Notes: a model not told the origin generated them from the sequence alone. A DNA stretch of 64,000 nt from Nodosilinea sp. FACHB-141 (GCF_014696135.1 NZ_JACJPP010000013.1:310001-374000); one strand, 5' to 3'. Shown: positions 18,484 to 27,796, counted from the first letter of the stretch. Program-made: numbers and translations.

Positions 18484-19719
18484 TTACCGAGCCGACAGCA
18501 CCAGGGGTTGGTTGAGGGTCAGGGTGAGATCTTGGCTGGGGTTGATGGCAATCACCTCGACCCGGTCGCGGCCAAAGAGCCGGGCCAGGGTGGCTCCAGT
18601 GGCGGTTCCGGCCAAGACCTCTAGGGTACCGACACTTTGGTCGCCAGTGGTGCGAGAGATCGCCGCCGCCGCACCTGAACCCAGCACCGCTCCAGCCAGG
18701 GTCTCGCCGAGGGTAGCTCCTCGGCGAACAGTTTCCGTCGTGGTCACGGTCTGCGAGGTGGCGTTAATTGCCAATCGTTGACCGCCGGGCAGCACCAGTT
18801 CCTGCGCCACAAACTGTGAGCCGTTGCCGCTAGGACGCAGTTCTCCCACTACCTGACTGCCCGCTGGCACCAGAACGCGACCGGTGCTGTCGGTGATCGC
18901 CTGGGCCACCGTCAGGGTCAGATCAGCGGTCTCATCGGGGAGCACGACAATTTTGTTGCTCTCTGCATAGTTCGTAGTCAGAACTGTGCCTGCCGGTAGG
19001 CTGGATTGAGCCGCCACTTGCTGCCCCACAATGTAGGGGGAGTTGACCGTGGCCACCTGATTTTGGCTAGCCAGGGCCTGGTAAATAAAGGCCGCCACAT
19101 CGGCCCGAGTTGCCGTTTGGTTAGGCCTTAAGACCTGCACATTGGGGTAGTTCACCACCAACCGCCGCTCTGTAGCAGCAGCTAGGCTGGCCACCGCATA
19201 CTCAGGAATCGAGGAGGCATCCTGATAGACGCTAACGCTATTCTGGCTGCTGGCGGTGTAGTTCAATCCGTTAGCCAAAGAGACTAGCACCTGGGCCCGG
19301 GGGATGTTCTGATCGGGCTGGAAGATATTGCCGGGGTAGCCCGACAAAAAGCCCATCATATCGGCCTCACGAATCGCCGCAGCGGCCCAATAGTCGGCCG
19401 GCACGTCCACAAAGGTGGTCGCAGTCCGCACAGAGGACTGGCTAAACGCCTGACGCACCATAGCGGCATACTGAGCGCGGGTCACCGGCTCATCGGGACG
19501 GAAGGTACCGTCTGGGAAACCAGCGATCACGCCTCTGCCCGCCAAACTAGTAATGAACTGACGCGCCCAGTGGTTGGCGGACACATCGCTAAATTGAGTT
19601 TGAGTTTGGGTTTGGGCAACTACCGGAGCAGCCGTGATCACTGGAGTAAAGGCACCTACGGTCAACCCTAGGGCTAACATCAGAGCGGTTCCAGACTTTA
19701 GACGAAAAGAATTAGACAT
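18484..19719 (-). CDS. SLH-domain protein with glycine-zipper C-terminal domain
   Basis: A 411-residue secreted protein; the start is MSNSFRLKSG (ATG 19719). A signal peptide ends near PVVAQ. Three S-layer homology repeats follow: FSDVSANHWARQFITSL with GFPDGTFRPDEPVTRAQ, FVDVPADYWAAAAI with LSGYPGNIFQPDQ, and YQDASSIPEYAVASL with LRPNQTATRADVAAFIY. SLH domains bind peptidoglycan-linked polymer and anchor proteins in the cyanobacterial envelope. The C-terminal half has a beta-rich region (GRVLVPAGSQVVGELRPSG) and a Gly/Ala-rich stretch ([17 protein letters not shown]) similar to TrbI/VirB10-like domains. A close paralogue lies at 61447-62730. The leader and promoter should lie in the long region to its right. 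Confidence 0.88.
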   Translation of the reverse strand: MSNSFRLKSGTALMLALGLTVGAFTPVITAAPVVAQTQTQTQFSDVSANHWARQFITSLAGRGVIAGFPDGTFRPDEPVTRAQYAAMVRQAFSQSSVRTATTFVDVPADYWAAAAIREADMMGFLSGYPGNIFQPDQNIPRAQVLVSLANGLNYTASSQNSVSVYQDASSIPEYAVASLAAATERRLVVNYPNVQVLRPNQTATRADVAAFIYQALASQNQVATVNSPYIVGQQVAAQSSLPAGTVLTTNYAESNKIVVLPDETADLTLTVAQAITDSTGRVLVPAGSQVVGELRPSGNGSQFVAQELVLPGGQRLAINATSQTVTTTETVRRGATLGETLAGAVLGSGAAAAISRTTGDQSVGTLEVLAGTATGATLARLFGRDRVEVIAINPSQDLTLTLNQPLVLSAR

Positions 19720-20437
19720 TTTTGAAAAAACTCCAAAGTCAAACAACGGACGGACACGGCCTTATCAAATTCGCCTTGGCAAATTCATCTCAGCAGATTC
19801 GACTCAAGATGCTTTTGCGCACCCCATTTCGTGGTAAACAGAGCATTCGCCTGTCTTTTTCACGCTGTCTATCTGGTTTTAAGAACTGCTTTTTGCCTTT
19901 TAATAAGTAGAGAAGTCAGCCAAAGTAAGTTTCTACATAGCAATAGGATGACTGCATAGCCTTGGCGACTCTTGTTTTAAGGGCGAACAGATAACTGTGT
20001 CTCGCTTTCCTTAATCTAAAGCTGCTTTTGCCAATGTGACGAATAGTCTTTCCGCTATTTCAACTGTCACATTAGAAAGCTTTTTAGAAGTACTGAACAA
20101 TTGCTTGGCTTTGGGCAAGCGATCGGTAATTGACCCATAGCTCTGCCAAAAAGTTCCAGCTGTTTAATTGACAATATTTAGGCCTGAAACTTTGTTCGGA
20201 GAGGCTTCAGCCAGAGGCTGTTTGCAGAAGGGTCTGTCGTGACCCTCGTCACGGGTGTATCCCAGTTTCTTAGCCCTCGTCACCTACTGCTCCCGACCTT
20301 TAGAGGGCGTTGGGGCTCAACATCCTCGTTCGAGCCAGCTCTCAGCCTCTTGCTACCAAAACAGGACGTTGTAGACGCCCTCTGAGCGAGGACGCAGCCT
20401 AGAACCATTTAGAAGCCAGGCAACTGCCCTTACCTAG
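19720..20437. other. Long intergenic region upstream of the SLH gene
   Basis: About 700 bp without a credible protein gene. It carries an inverted repeat AATGTGAC (20033-20040) / GTCACATT (20066-20073), reminiscent of CRP half-sites but too widely spaced for one CRP dimer, and the stem-loop-rich segment described separately at 20195-20410. A long leader for the SLH gene is possible. Confidence 0.5.
20195..20410. ncRNA. Candidate structured RNA (unassigned)
   Basis: Several stems are visible in 200 bp: CAGCC/GGCTG (20208-20220), CGTGAC/GTCACG with a 4-nt loop (20238-20253), and AGAGGGCGT (20302-20310) pairing with ACGCCCTCT (20375-20383) around an inner GGCTC/GAGCC hairpin (20314-20336). A TTGACA at 20168-20173 with a weak TTTGTT 17 bp later could start a plus-strand transcript near 20200. 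It does not match RNase P, tmRNA or SRP RNA signatures. A 6S-like role cannot be excluded. Strand is uncertain. Confidence 0.3.
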
Positions 20438-21193
20438 CTAGACTTGTAGTGCTATGGGCAGAGTGGCCTTGAATAGCTGGAGCACCTGCTCCCAGGCATC
20501 GCTGGCGGCTTCGGGGTGGTAGCTATGGCGCTGATCGCAGAAAAAGCCGTGCTCGGCCCCGGGGTAGCGAAAGATTTGGTGGGGCACGCCGTAGTCCTTT
20601 AAGGCCGCTTCGATTTGGTCTACCTCGTCAGCCGCAATCAAGGGGTCTTTTTCACCGAAGAAGCCATAGAGGGTGCCCTTGATCTCGGGGGTGCGGCTAA
20701 GGGTGGGGTCACCGCCGCCGGGGGTCATGGTAGCAATACCCGCTCCATAGAAGAATGCGGTGGCTTTAACTTCGGGTAAAGTCGCAGCCAAGTAAGCGAC
20801 ATGACCGCCAAAACAAAAGCCGATGCAGCCGACGCCCTCGGGGATGACGTTGGCTTTGCTGTAGAGGTAGGCGATCGCCCCCTGCACATCCATGATCAGT
20901 TCTTTGGCCGTTGTGCCTTGCTTGTAGCTGCGGCCCAGCTCCAGTTCTTCCTGGGTGTAGCCCACCTCAAAGCTGGGGGCCTGGCGGTGATAGATGTGGG
21001 GGGTGATCGCTACGTAGCCCGCCCTCGCCAGCCGTTCGGCCACCTCACGAATGTGGCTGTTGACTCCATACACCTCTTGAATCACGACGACGGCACCAAA
21101 CCGGCCCGGGCCGGAGGGCTCGGCCAAGTAAGCCAAAATCTCGGTGTCGCCGCTGGGGATAGCGATTGTCTCGGTACGCACTAGGGACGGCAT
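20438..21193 (-). CDS. Dienelactone hydrolase family protein
   Basis: A 251-residue alpha/beta-hydrolase of the carboxymethylenebutenolidase (DLH) family. The oxyanion region is VVVIQEVYGVNSHIREVAER. The nucleophile elbow GFCFGG (about 123-128) has Cys as nucleophile, typical of DLH rather than Ser hydrolases. The acid is in FFGEKDPLI and the catalytic His in YPGAEHGFFCD. The length fits the family. Cyanobacterial members are general esterases of unknown natural substrate, so no pathway is assigned. It stands alone, divergent from plmA. Confidence 0.92.
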   Translation of the reverse strand: MPSLVRTETIAIPSGDTEILAYLAEPSGPGRFGAVVVIQEVYGVNSHIREVAERLARAGYVAITPHIYHRQAPSFEVGYTQEELELGRSYKQGTTAKELIMDVQGAIAYLYSKANVIPEGVGCIGFCFGGHVAYLAATLPEVKATAFFYGAGIATMTPGGGDPTLSRTPEIKGTLYGFFGEKDPLIAADEVDQIEAALKDYGVPHQIFRYPGAEHGFFCDQRHSYHPEAASDAWEQVLQLFKATLPIALQV

Positions 21194-21452
21194 GGCGAGT
21201 TGTCGTTGTCTATACTGATTACTCTTACTTTAACGCTGGCCTGAGCGTTGGTGGGGAGGTCTACAATTGTCAAAAAACATTGCGGCAGGCGGGGGCCAGC
21301 TAACAAAACCCAGCCACTTTTTAAGAATCGTCCTAAATTGTCAGTACGGGCGGTGTATTTAGTTCTCAGTGGCCCTCATGTTGGTCTGACCTACTGGTTT
21401 GATCTCAAAATGGGCATGATGGTTTGTCTGGCAAAAGCCTGGAGGTGGTTTG

Positions 21453-22439
21453 GTGGTGCAGTTTCACATTCAGCCCGATAGCGAGATTCCGGCGTCGACC
21501 CAGCTCTACGACCAGATTTGGTTTGCGATCGCATCCCGGCAGTATCCACCTGGCTATCGGCTGCCCAGCACCCGGCAGCTAGCCATGCAGACGGGCCTGC
21601 ACCGCAACACCATCAGCAAGGTCTACCGCCAGCTCGAAGACGCCGGCGTGGTGGAAGCCATGCCCGGCTCTGGCATCTACGTGCGCGAGCAAAACAGCAC
21701 CGACAGCGCTCGTCCCCAGACCGTGCTGTGGGCTGAGTTTCCCCAGGCGCGCGATGTGGTTGAGACCGGGCTAGACGAGCTGCTGCGCCAGGGCTGCTCA
21801 CTCAACCAGGCGCGAGAATTGTTCTTGGCGGAGATCGACTGGCGGCTGCGCTGTAGCGCGCGGGTGCTGGTCACCGCTCCTGGTCAAGACATTGGGGCCG
21901 GGCAGCTGATGGTGCGCGAGCTAGAGAGCGCGCTGCACATTCCAGTGCAGCTGGTGCCCCTCGAAGAACTCGACACGATTTTGGCCCAAACCCGCTCAGG
22001 CACGGTGGTGACCAGCCGCTACTTCATTAGCGAAGCCGAGGCGATCGCGGCTCCCAAGTCGGTGCGGGTCATCCCCGTCGATATCTACGACTATAAAAAA
22101 GAGCTGGGCCTGCTGAAGGATTTGCCCAAGGGCACCTGCCTGGGCATGGTCAGCGTCAGCACCGGCATTTTGCGGGCGGCAGAGGTGATTAGCTACAGCC
22201 TGCGAGGCGACGAAATTTTGCTGATGTCGGCCCAAACCGATGACCCCTACAAGCTCAATGCCGTGATCCACAGTGCCCAGACCATTGTGGTGTTTGACGA
22301 GGCAAGTTTGCCCACGGTCAAAGAGGCGATCGCCGAAGCCCGCGAAGACTTGATTCGCCCGCCCAAGCTAATCGTCTGTGACAACTACATCGGCGAAAAG
22401 TCGATCAACTTGCTCAAGCGCGAGCTGGGGCTCGATTAA
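21453..22439 (+). CDS. plmA: GntR-family regulator PlmA
   Basis: A 328-residue DNA-binding regulator of the YtrA-like GntR subfamily. The winged-helix domain (about residues 10-80) has PASTQLYDQIWFAIA, PPGYRLPSTRQLAMQTGLHR, NTISKVYRQLEDAGVVEA and GSGIYVRE. The ~240-residue C-terminal domain is the cyanobacterium-specific part of PlmA, reported to bind PII-PipX complexes and so to link nitrogen status to gene expression. I choose GTG 21453 (MVQFHIQPDSE) because GGAGG lies 7 bp upstream and this matches the usual N-terminus; TTG 21450 and GTG 21456 are alternatives. The assignment rests on recognition of the conserved N-terminal sequence. Confidence 0.82.
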   Translation: MVQFHIQPDSEIPASTQLYDQIWFAIASRQYPPGYRLPSTRQLAMQTGLHRNTISKVYRQLEDAGVVEAMPGSGIYVREQNSTDSARPQTVLWAEFPQARDVVETGLDELLRQGCSLNQARELFLAEIDWRLRCSARVLVTAPGQDIGAGQLMVRELESALHIPVQLVPLEELDTILAQTRSGTVVTSRYFISEAEAIAAPKSVRVIPVDIYDYKKELGLLKDLPKGTCLGMVSVSTGILRAAEVISYSLRGDEILLMSAQTDDPYKLNAVIHSAQTIVVFDEASLPTVKEAIAEAREDLIRPPKLIVCDNYIGEKSINLLKRELGLD

Positions 22440-23107
22440 GCGATCGCTGCAGAGTCCGGGCCATCCCCAACCTGAAACTTGAAAGTGCTGGTGTGGTGCA
22501 CCCGCCTGCAATGGCGACTTCGCTGAGCCTTTTTTAGCCTGGCGGTAATACTTACTGCCAAGCCATCCGTGCTGAGCATATCGCTGTGGGTGCTGAGGGC
22601 GATCGCCGCCATTGCCTCGTTTATCCGCCTCTTAAAGCAGTGCTACATTCCGCAACAGCACTTTGAGGTCTTCTGGCCACTGTGCCAGAAAACCTTAATC
22701 ACCAATAAGACCTAGAAACCACAGAAAAGCAGTACCGCATAGCCCTAATGGCTTTGCAGCGGCTTCGATCGCCCGCCAAAACCACTCGCTAAATTTCCCT
22801 TTTTAAACAAACACAAAAATATTTACAGAAATTAATAATTCAAACATTCAATTAGGCTATTTCTTTTTCTATCTGTAGACAGACGTAGTTACTAGCATTT
22901 AGACAGATGACTCACAACCACACAAACACATATAACAAGTGTTGAGTAGAAAATTGATTAACGACATTAGCGACAAACAAGTAGCAGTTGGATATTCAGT
23001 GCACTACAAAAAACCTTGTTCTTGAACAGCAAGGCTGGAATCACTAGTAAAGCACTTTAAAAATCAGCTTTTCAGCAACAGTTGTGTTGAGTTTGGAGTA
23101 TAAGATT
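22440..23107. other. Intergenic region between plmA and a lipoprotein gene
   Basis: About 670 bp. An inverted repeat TGGCGGTAA / TTACTGCCA with a 3-nt loop (22540-22560) follows plmA and may end its transcript. From ~22800 the sequence becomes strongly AT-rich, the likely promoter region of the lipoprotein gene. No RNA gene was recognised. Confidence 0.4.
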
Positions 23108-23932
23108 ATGGCTCGGTCAACTAAGCAGAAATTTTTTCAAAGCACGCTCACTCTCGGCCTAATTGCCGGACTGATGGCTGCCTGTGCCGAAACCGCACCT
23201 GAGCAAGAAACTTCCGATGGTTCGACGAATGTGCAAACTGAGGAAGTTGCTGAAAATACCGAAGGCTACATCGGCCAAATCGTCACCATTCGGAGCGCAC
23301 CGGTTGAGAAAGTAGGCGACAACTCTTTCACCGTCAACGATGAACAGTTCTTTGGCAGCGAGCCTATTCTAGTCATCAATGCTTCGGGCGAACCCCTGCT
23401 ACTGCCAGAGGGCGATGTTGAGGTACAGGTAACCGGTGAAGTTCGTAACTTCTTAATTTCAGAGGTCAATCAAGAGTTTGATCTAACCCTTGACCAAAAC
23501 CTCTACGAAGAGTACGAGGATCAGCCGGTCATCATTGCTCAGTCAATTGCGCTGGCACCAGAGCCCGGTGAAATCTCGGAAAATCCTGAGCAATATTATG
23601 GCGAGACCTTAGCCGTAACCGGTGACGTGGAAGAGATCCAAAGTGAAGACACATTCACCCTTCAGGAAGACCAGCTGTTAGGGGCAGACAGCCTACTGGT
23701 TGTCTATGCCCAACCTAAGGCAGGTTCGGCATCTGAGGCAGTACCGCCTACCATCACTGACAATGAACAGGTTGCGGTTACTGGTGTGCTGCGCCCCTTC
23801 GTCGTCAGTGAACTGGAGCGCGACTATGATCTGACCTGGGATGCTGAAGTGTTGCAGCAGCTAGAGGCAGATTACAGCGAAAAGCCAGTTCTGATTGCGA
23901 CCCAAATCTACCCTTCAGCTATTCCCGAATAG
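23108..23932 (+). CDS. Lipoprotein with duplicated OB-like domain
   Basis: A 274-residue protein starting at MARSTKQKFF (ATG 23108). A hydrophobic signal ends in the lipobox LMAAC (Cys near 26), so it should be lipidated and exported. The mature part is very acidic and consists of two similar ~110-residue units. Unit 1 runs from GYIGQIVTIRSAPVEKVG to EDQPVIIAQSIALAP, and unit 2 from QYYGETLAVTGDVEEIQ to EKPVLIATQIYPSA. Both contain V(Q/A)VTG, then an LI/VVSE segment and a DLTxD motif, which suggests a beta-barrel (OB-type) fold. I do not recognise a characterised family. It appears monocistronic. Confidence 0.82.
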   Translation: MARSTKQKFFQSTLTLGLIAGLMAACAETAPEQETSDGSTNVQTEEVAENTEGYIGQIVTIRSAPVEKVGDNSFTVNDEQFFGSEPILVINASGEPLLLPEGDVEVQVTGEVRNFLISEVNQEFDLTLDQNLYEEYEDQPVIIAQSIALAPEPGEISENPEQYYGETLAVTGDVEEIQSEDTFTLQEDQLLGADSLLVVYAQPKAGSASEAVPPTITDNEQVAVTGVLRPFVVSELERDYDLTWDAEVLQQLEADYSEKPVLIATQIYPSAIPE

Positions 23933-23977
23933 CATTGCCATTGTGACGCTGCTGTTCACCTGTTCTTTGGTAAATAG

Positions 23978-24000
23978 CAGCGGGCTTTTGCAAGCCGCTG
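23978..24000 (+). terminator. Stem-loop after the lipoprotein gene
   Basis: CAGCGGGCTT pairs with AAGCCGCTG across a TTGC loop with one bulged G. It lies 46 bp after the lipoprotein stop and before the 3' end of the convergent monooxygenase gene. No T-run follows, so the terminator role is inferred. Confidence 0.45.
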
Positions 24001-24052
24001 GTGCGATCGCAGCGACTCCCACTCCAATCCTAGGTGGGGCGATAGGTCCTAC

Positions 24053-25282
24053 CTAAGATTGCAGCCGTACTGTCGTCATCCCCTCGCGCAGCGGCCGCTG
24101 TTGCTGGGTCCAAACTTGTTTAACCAAGAGGCCAAGGATAGGGGAGAAGGTGCTAAGCCCCTGGCGTAGAATTCCAAAGCGGCGCAGTAGTTCTCCCCTA
24201 CCGGCTTCGTGAGCTTGGAGCTTTTGGGCCTGAATGATCTCAGGCTCGCGTTCGGCCTGAATGGAGGCCAAAGCGCGATCGAGAGCGGTAAGGTCTGGGG
24301 CTGCTGCGTCGGTAGTTTTGAGCACCGGGATCAGGTGGTTGGCGGCTGCGATCGCATCCCGCAAAGCCAGGTTAATACCTTGGGCGCGCACGGGCGACAT
24401 GGGGTGGGCGGCATCGCCCAGCAGCAGCAGGCCGGGGCAGTGCCAGCGTGAACAGCGACCGACCAGAACTGAGAGCCGCATGGGGGATGAGATACTTTCT
24501 CCCGCCGATTGGAAGTGTTCCACGAACTCTGGTGGTACCAGGGCAGCGAAGGTCTTGGCCCAGTCTTTTTGCTCGGTGGGTTCATCGGGGGCGATCGCCC
24601 AGGCGAGGTGCATTTTGCCCTCCTCCGCTCCGTGGAAAAGGCTAAAGACTCGTCCCTTTTTAACCACGGTGCAAAAGCGATTGTCGGCGGCATAGCCCGG
24701 TGGCGCTGGTAGCTTAAACCAGAGCACGTCAATACTTTTGGGTTGGGTTTCTAAAGTTAGCCCAGCTCTTTGGCGAATTGCGGAGGCGCGACCATCGGCT
24801 CCAATCACCAGGTCAGCAACGATGGTGCGGCCATCGGCAAGCTGGATGCCAGTGACACGATTTTCGCTTTGGGAGGCTTCGCCAACGGTCTGCCAGAGCA
24901 GATCCTTCACGGCGGTTCCGGCTATCCACTCAAAGTTGGACTCGCGCTGAGCGGCTTGCACTAAAGCTTCTAGCAGCGGCGGTTGGGAAACTAGGGTGCA
25001 GGGGCGGGATGACCCCAAGGGCTCGTCGGCACGGAACAGGCGGCGATCGTTGAGCCAAAATTCCCAGGCGCTGAGGGGGCGATGGGGAACTGTCTTCAGC
25101 AGTGAGTCTAGCCCCATTTGGGTGAGGGCACCGAGACCGCTGGGCATTAGCCCCTCGCCGCGAAACTGGCGCTGAAAGTCTCGGGCGGCTTCGATTAGGG
25201 TAACGGGGATGCCGCGTTGGGCCAGCATTAAAGCCAGGGTGGCTCCGGTAGGGCCAGCGCCAACGATCGCAACTCTAGGCAT
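24053..25282 (-). CDS. FAD-dependent monooxygenase (PHBH/UbiH-like)
   Basis: A 409-residue class A flavoprotein monooxygenase. The N-terminal dinucleotide-binding motif is VAIVGAGPTGATLALMLAQRG (a GxGxxG fold). A DG motif (VIGADGRASAIRQ near residue 160) and the second FAD motif LLLLGDAAHPMSPVRAQGIN (near 290) are intact. Such enzymes hydroxylate aromatic or quinone-like substrates using NAD(P)H and O2. The substrate cannot be named from sequence. The protein is soluble with no membrane anchor. No biosynthetic partner is adjacent: dnaG lies upstream on the same strand but 413 bp away. Confidence 0.87.
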   Translation of the reverse strand: MPRVAIVGAGPTGATLALMLAQRGIPVTLIEAARDFQRQFRGEGLMPSGLGALTQMGLDSLLKTVPHRPLSAWEFWLNDRRLFRADEPLGSSRPCTLVSQPPLLEALVQAAQRESNFEWIAGTAVKDLLWQTVGEASQSENRVTGIQLADGRTIVADLVIGADGRASAIRQRAGLTLETQPKSIDVLWFKLPAPPGYAADNRFCTVVKKGRVFSLFHGAEEGKMHLAWAIAPDEPTEQKDWAKTFAALVPPEFVEHFQSAGESISSPMRLSVLVGRCSRWHCPGLLLLGDAAHPMSPVRAQGINLALRDAIAAANHLIPVLKTTDAAAPDLTALDRALASIQAEREPEIIQAQKLQAHEAGRGELLRRFGILRQGLSTFSPILGLLVKQVWTQQQRPLREGMTTVRLQS

Positions 25283-25387
25283 GGTTTGGTGAGAATTTTG
25301 GGTGAGCTTTTGTTCAGAATAGCGTTCGGTTGCGGGGCTTCGTGCCCCTCTTCCTGTGCTTAATCAGCTACCCATAAGGAAAATCGT

Positions 25388-25413
25388 AGGGTGCACTCGC
25401 AAAGCAGTGCACC
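25388..25413. repeat. GTAGGGTGCAC-type interspersed palindrome
   Basis: GGTGCACT at 25390-25397 and AGTGCACC at 25406-25413 flank an 8-nt loop CGCAAAGC. This resembles the widespread GTAGGGTGC...GCACC intergenic repeat family. Confidence 0.6.
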
Positions 25414-25460
25414 ATTCTAGGAGTGTAGTCATAGAGTTGATTATCAGCGATCGCGCAGAC

Positions 25461-25633
25461 GGTGGCAGCGCACAACTGGGATCCAAGCCAAATCTGCCAC
25501 CGGGGCCATTTCGCTGGCCCCAGACCCTCATCGACAAGGACGTTCCGTCGTCCTTGACCTCACGGAAAGGATTGATCAATCATCGGTTTAAACCTCTGTT
25601 CTGCCAGTGAGCTTGGGGGAAACACAAACCCCG
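25461..25633. ncRNA. Cluster of consecutive stem-loops; candidate structured RNA
   Basis: Within 173 bp there are successive inverted repeats: GGTGGCAG (25461-25468) with CTGCCACC (25494-25501); GGGGCCA with TGGCCCC around a 6-nt loop (25502-25521); CAAGGACG with CGTCCTTG around a 6-nt loop (25535-25556); the palindromes GATTGATCAATC (25570-25581) and GGTTTAAACC (25585-25594); and GGGG/CCCC around AAACACAAA-type loop (25616-25632). It lies between dnaG and the FAD monooxygenase gene. No known RNA family was recognised, and a non-autonomous repeat element is an alternative. Confidence 0.35.
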
Positions 25634-25695
25634 TTGTTCCACATCACTTGGATTGAAACATTGTAGGGTGGGCAATGCCAACTGTTAACTTGGGG

Positions 25696-27639
25696 CTATC
25701 GATCAAGAGAATCGTATTGTTCGCCGACCCAAGGCATGGTCGCTAGATCTTCGAAGCTGACCTGGCGATCTTTCTCTAGGGCTTCGATACGGCGTTTTTC
25801 GGCGTAGATTTGGCGCTGGTACTCGGCGAACTGCTCGGGGGCGGTGGTGCAGTCAGTCTTTTCCCACAGGGCAAGGAAGTGGCGGTAGCGCTTTTCGCAA
25901 AGGTTCTTTTCCATGCAGGCGGCGGCGGCGCGAACGATTAGGGAGGCGCGGATCACGTCGCGTTTGGTCTTTTCGCTGAGGTGCAGTAGGGCTTGCAGGG
26001 GCGTGGTAGCCAGGCCAGTATCAGCGAGTTGGTTACGCAATAGGTTGACCAAATCAACTCTGGGATCGTCAGATTCGGTGAGTAGCCGCTGCATCTGCCG
26101 CCACAGGGCCCGGTGGTGAGAGTAGCTAAATTGCAGGTCGCGGTCTTCGAGCACCTGACGAATTTCGTCGCGGTGAGCAGCATCGTGGAGAAAAATACGC
26201 AACAGGGCGGCCTCGGCCTGTTCTAGAGAACTAGCGCTGGGAGTGGTGGCAGGGGCAGATCGGGTGGGCGCTTCCGACGAGGTCGTCCGACGCTGGCGGC
26301 GTACTTGGGTAACGAGGTTTTCGGCCAGCAGAGGCACTAGGCGGCTGTCGCCGTTGCTAAAGATTTCGGCACAGTAGCGCACGTAGTGGGTGCGGGTATC
26401 GGCGTTGGCGATATCACTGAGCAGTTTGACCACCGCCTGGCTGGTCTGCTGAAACTGGTCGGCCTGGCGCAAATCTTTGCCACCAATCAGGTTATTGATC
26501 TGCCAGTCAATCCAGAGGGGGGCGGCCTCAATCAAATCTCGGTAGGCGGCGGCGCTGTGGTGCCGCAAAAACTCGTCTGGGTCTTTGCCGTCGGGAATGT
26601 TGAGCACCCGCAGTTGCACGTCGCCCCGGTAGGCCATGTCTTCGACCTCGCCGATCGCCCGCTGGGCTGCCTTGACTCCAGCAGCATCGGCGTCGAAGTT
26701 GAGCAAAATCTGCTTGGATTCGGTGTAACGCAGCAGTTGGCGCACCTGGGCGGCGTTCAAGGCCGTGCCCAAGGCAGCGACAGAGTTTTCTAACCCGGCA
26801 GCGTGGAGAGCAATGACGTCGAAATAGCCTTCGACCACGATGGCGCAGTCGTCTTTGGCGATCGCCGCCCGGGCCAAATCTAGCCCATACAGAGTCTTGC
26901 CCTTGTCGAACAGCTCGGTGTCGGGCGAGTTGAGATATTTAGGTTTTTCGTCGCCCAGGGCGCGGCCGCCAAAGCCAATCACTCGGCTCTGCCCATCGCG
27001 AATGGGAATCATCAGGCGATCGCGGAAGCGATCGTAGTAGCCATCCCCTTTTTGGCGGGGCACAATCAGCCCCGCCTTTTCCACTAGCTCGACGGGGTAG
27101 TGCTTTTGCTCAACCAGGTAGCCATAGAGGGTCTGCCAGCCCCCCGGGGCAAACCCCAGCTGAAACTGTTGAATGGTAGCGTCGTTGAGGCCCCGCTCGT
27201 AGAGGTAGGCCAGGGCCGTTGCCCCGTCGATCTGCTGAAGGGCGTGCTCATAAAATTTAGCCGTCAGGGCCAAAATTTCGTAGAGCTGCTCCCGTAGGGT
27301 GAGCTGCCGCTGAAGCTCTTGGCGCTTTGCGGGTTCTAGGGTAGTGACCGGCACCTGGTAGCGCTGGGCTAGATCGAGCACCACGTCAGCAAAGGAGCGC
27401 TTGTTCAGCTCCATTAAAAACTTAAAGGCGTTGCCCCCGGCCCCGCAGGAAAAGCAGTAGTAAAACTGCTTGCCGGGGCTGACGCTAAAGCTGGGCGACT
27501 TGTCCTCGTGGAAGGGACAGAGGCCAACAAAATCTTTACCCTGCTTTTTCAGCACCACATGCTGGGAGACCACATCGACAATATCGGCGCGATCGCGCAC
27601 CGCTTCGATAGTGTCGGGGTGGAGGCGAGGGGTATCCAT
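25696..27639 (-). CDS. dnaG: DNA primase
   Basis: DnaG makes the RNA primers for replication. The 647-residue protein has the N-terminal CHC2 zinc ribbon (CPFHEDKSPSFSV with CFSCGAGG), followed by the catalytic TOPRIM region with IVVEGYFDVIALHAAG and LLNFDADAAGVKAAQRA, which supplies the metal-binding Glu and Asp residues. The core also contains the FRDRLMIPIRDGQSRVIGFG signature. The C-terminal ~200 residues are the helical DnaB-binding region. Length and motif order are normal. It stands alone on the minus strand; no rpoD or rpsU operon partner is present. Confidence 0.97.
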   Translation of the reverse strand: MDTPRLHPDTIEAVRDRADIVDVVSQHVVLKKQGKDFVGLCPFHEDKSPSFSVSPGKQFYYCFSCGAGGNAFKFLMELNKRSFADVVLDLAQRYQVPVTTLEPAKRQELQRQLTLREQLYEILALTAKFYEHALQQIDGATALAYLYERGLNDATIQQFQLGFAPGGWQTLYGYLVEQKHYPVELVEKAGLIVPRQKGDGYYDRFRDRLMIPIRDGQSRVIGFGGRALGDEKPKYLNSPDTELFDKGKTLYGLDLARAAIAKDDCAIVVEGYFDVIALHAAGLENSVAALGTALNAAQVRQLLRYTESKQILLNFDADAAGVKAAQRAIGEVEDMAYRGDVQLRVLNIPDGKDPDEFLRHHSAAAYRDLIEAAPLWIDWQINNLIGGKDLRQADQFQQTSQAVVKLLSDIANADTRTHYVRYCAEIFSNGDSRLVPLLAENLVTQVRRQRRTTSSEAPTRSAPATTPSASSLEQAEAALLRIFLHDAAHRDEIRQVLEDRDLQFSYSHHRALWRQMQRLLTESDDPRVDLVNLLRNQLADTGLATTPLQALLHLSEKTKRDVIRASLIVRAAAACMEKNLCEKRYRHFLALWEKTDCTTAPEQFAEYQRQIYAEKRRIEALEKDRQVSFEDLATMPWVGEQYDSLDR

Positions 27640-27796
27640 AGTGTTGAGGCTGCGCGGTGGCCGGGAGGAAGACCACTACATGTTGGGGCGTGGCTTGATT
27701 GTAGCCCATGGTGCTCAGAAATCAGCCATCGACCCTTTGCTTGGTAGTGCTCCTAATTTATGGCAAGAAACTAGGCCAGCCGGTAGCTACCCTACT

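Noticed and set aside
20311-20340. GTTCGAGCC as a tRNA T-arm
   Set aside because: No acceptor, D or anticodon stems can be drawn around it.
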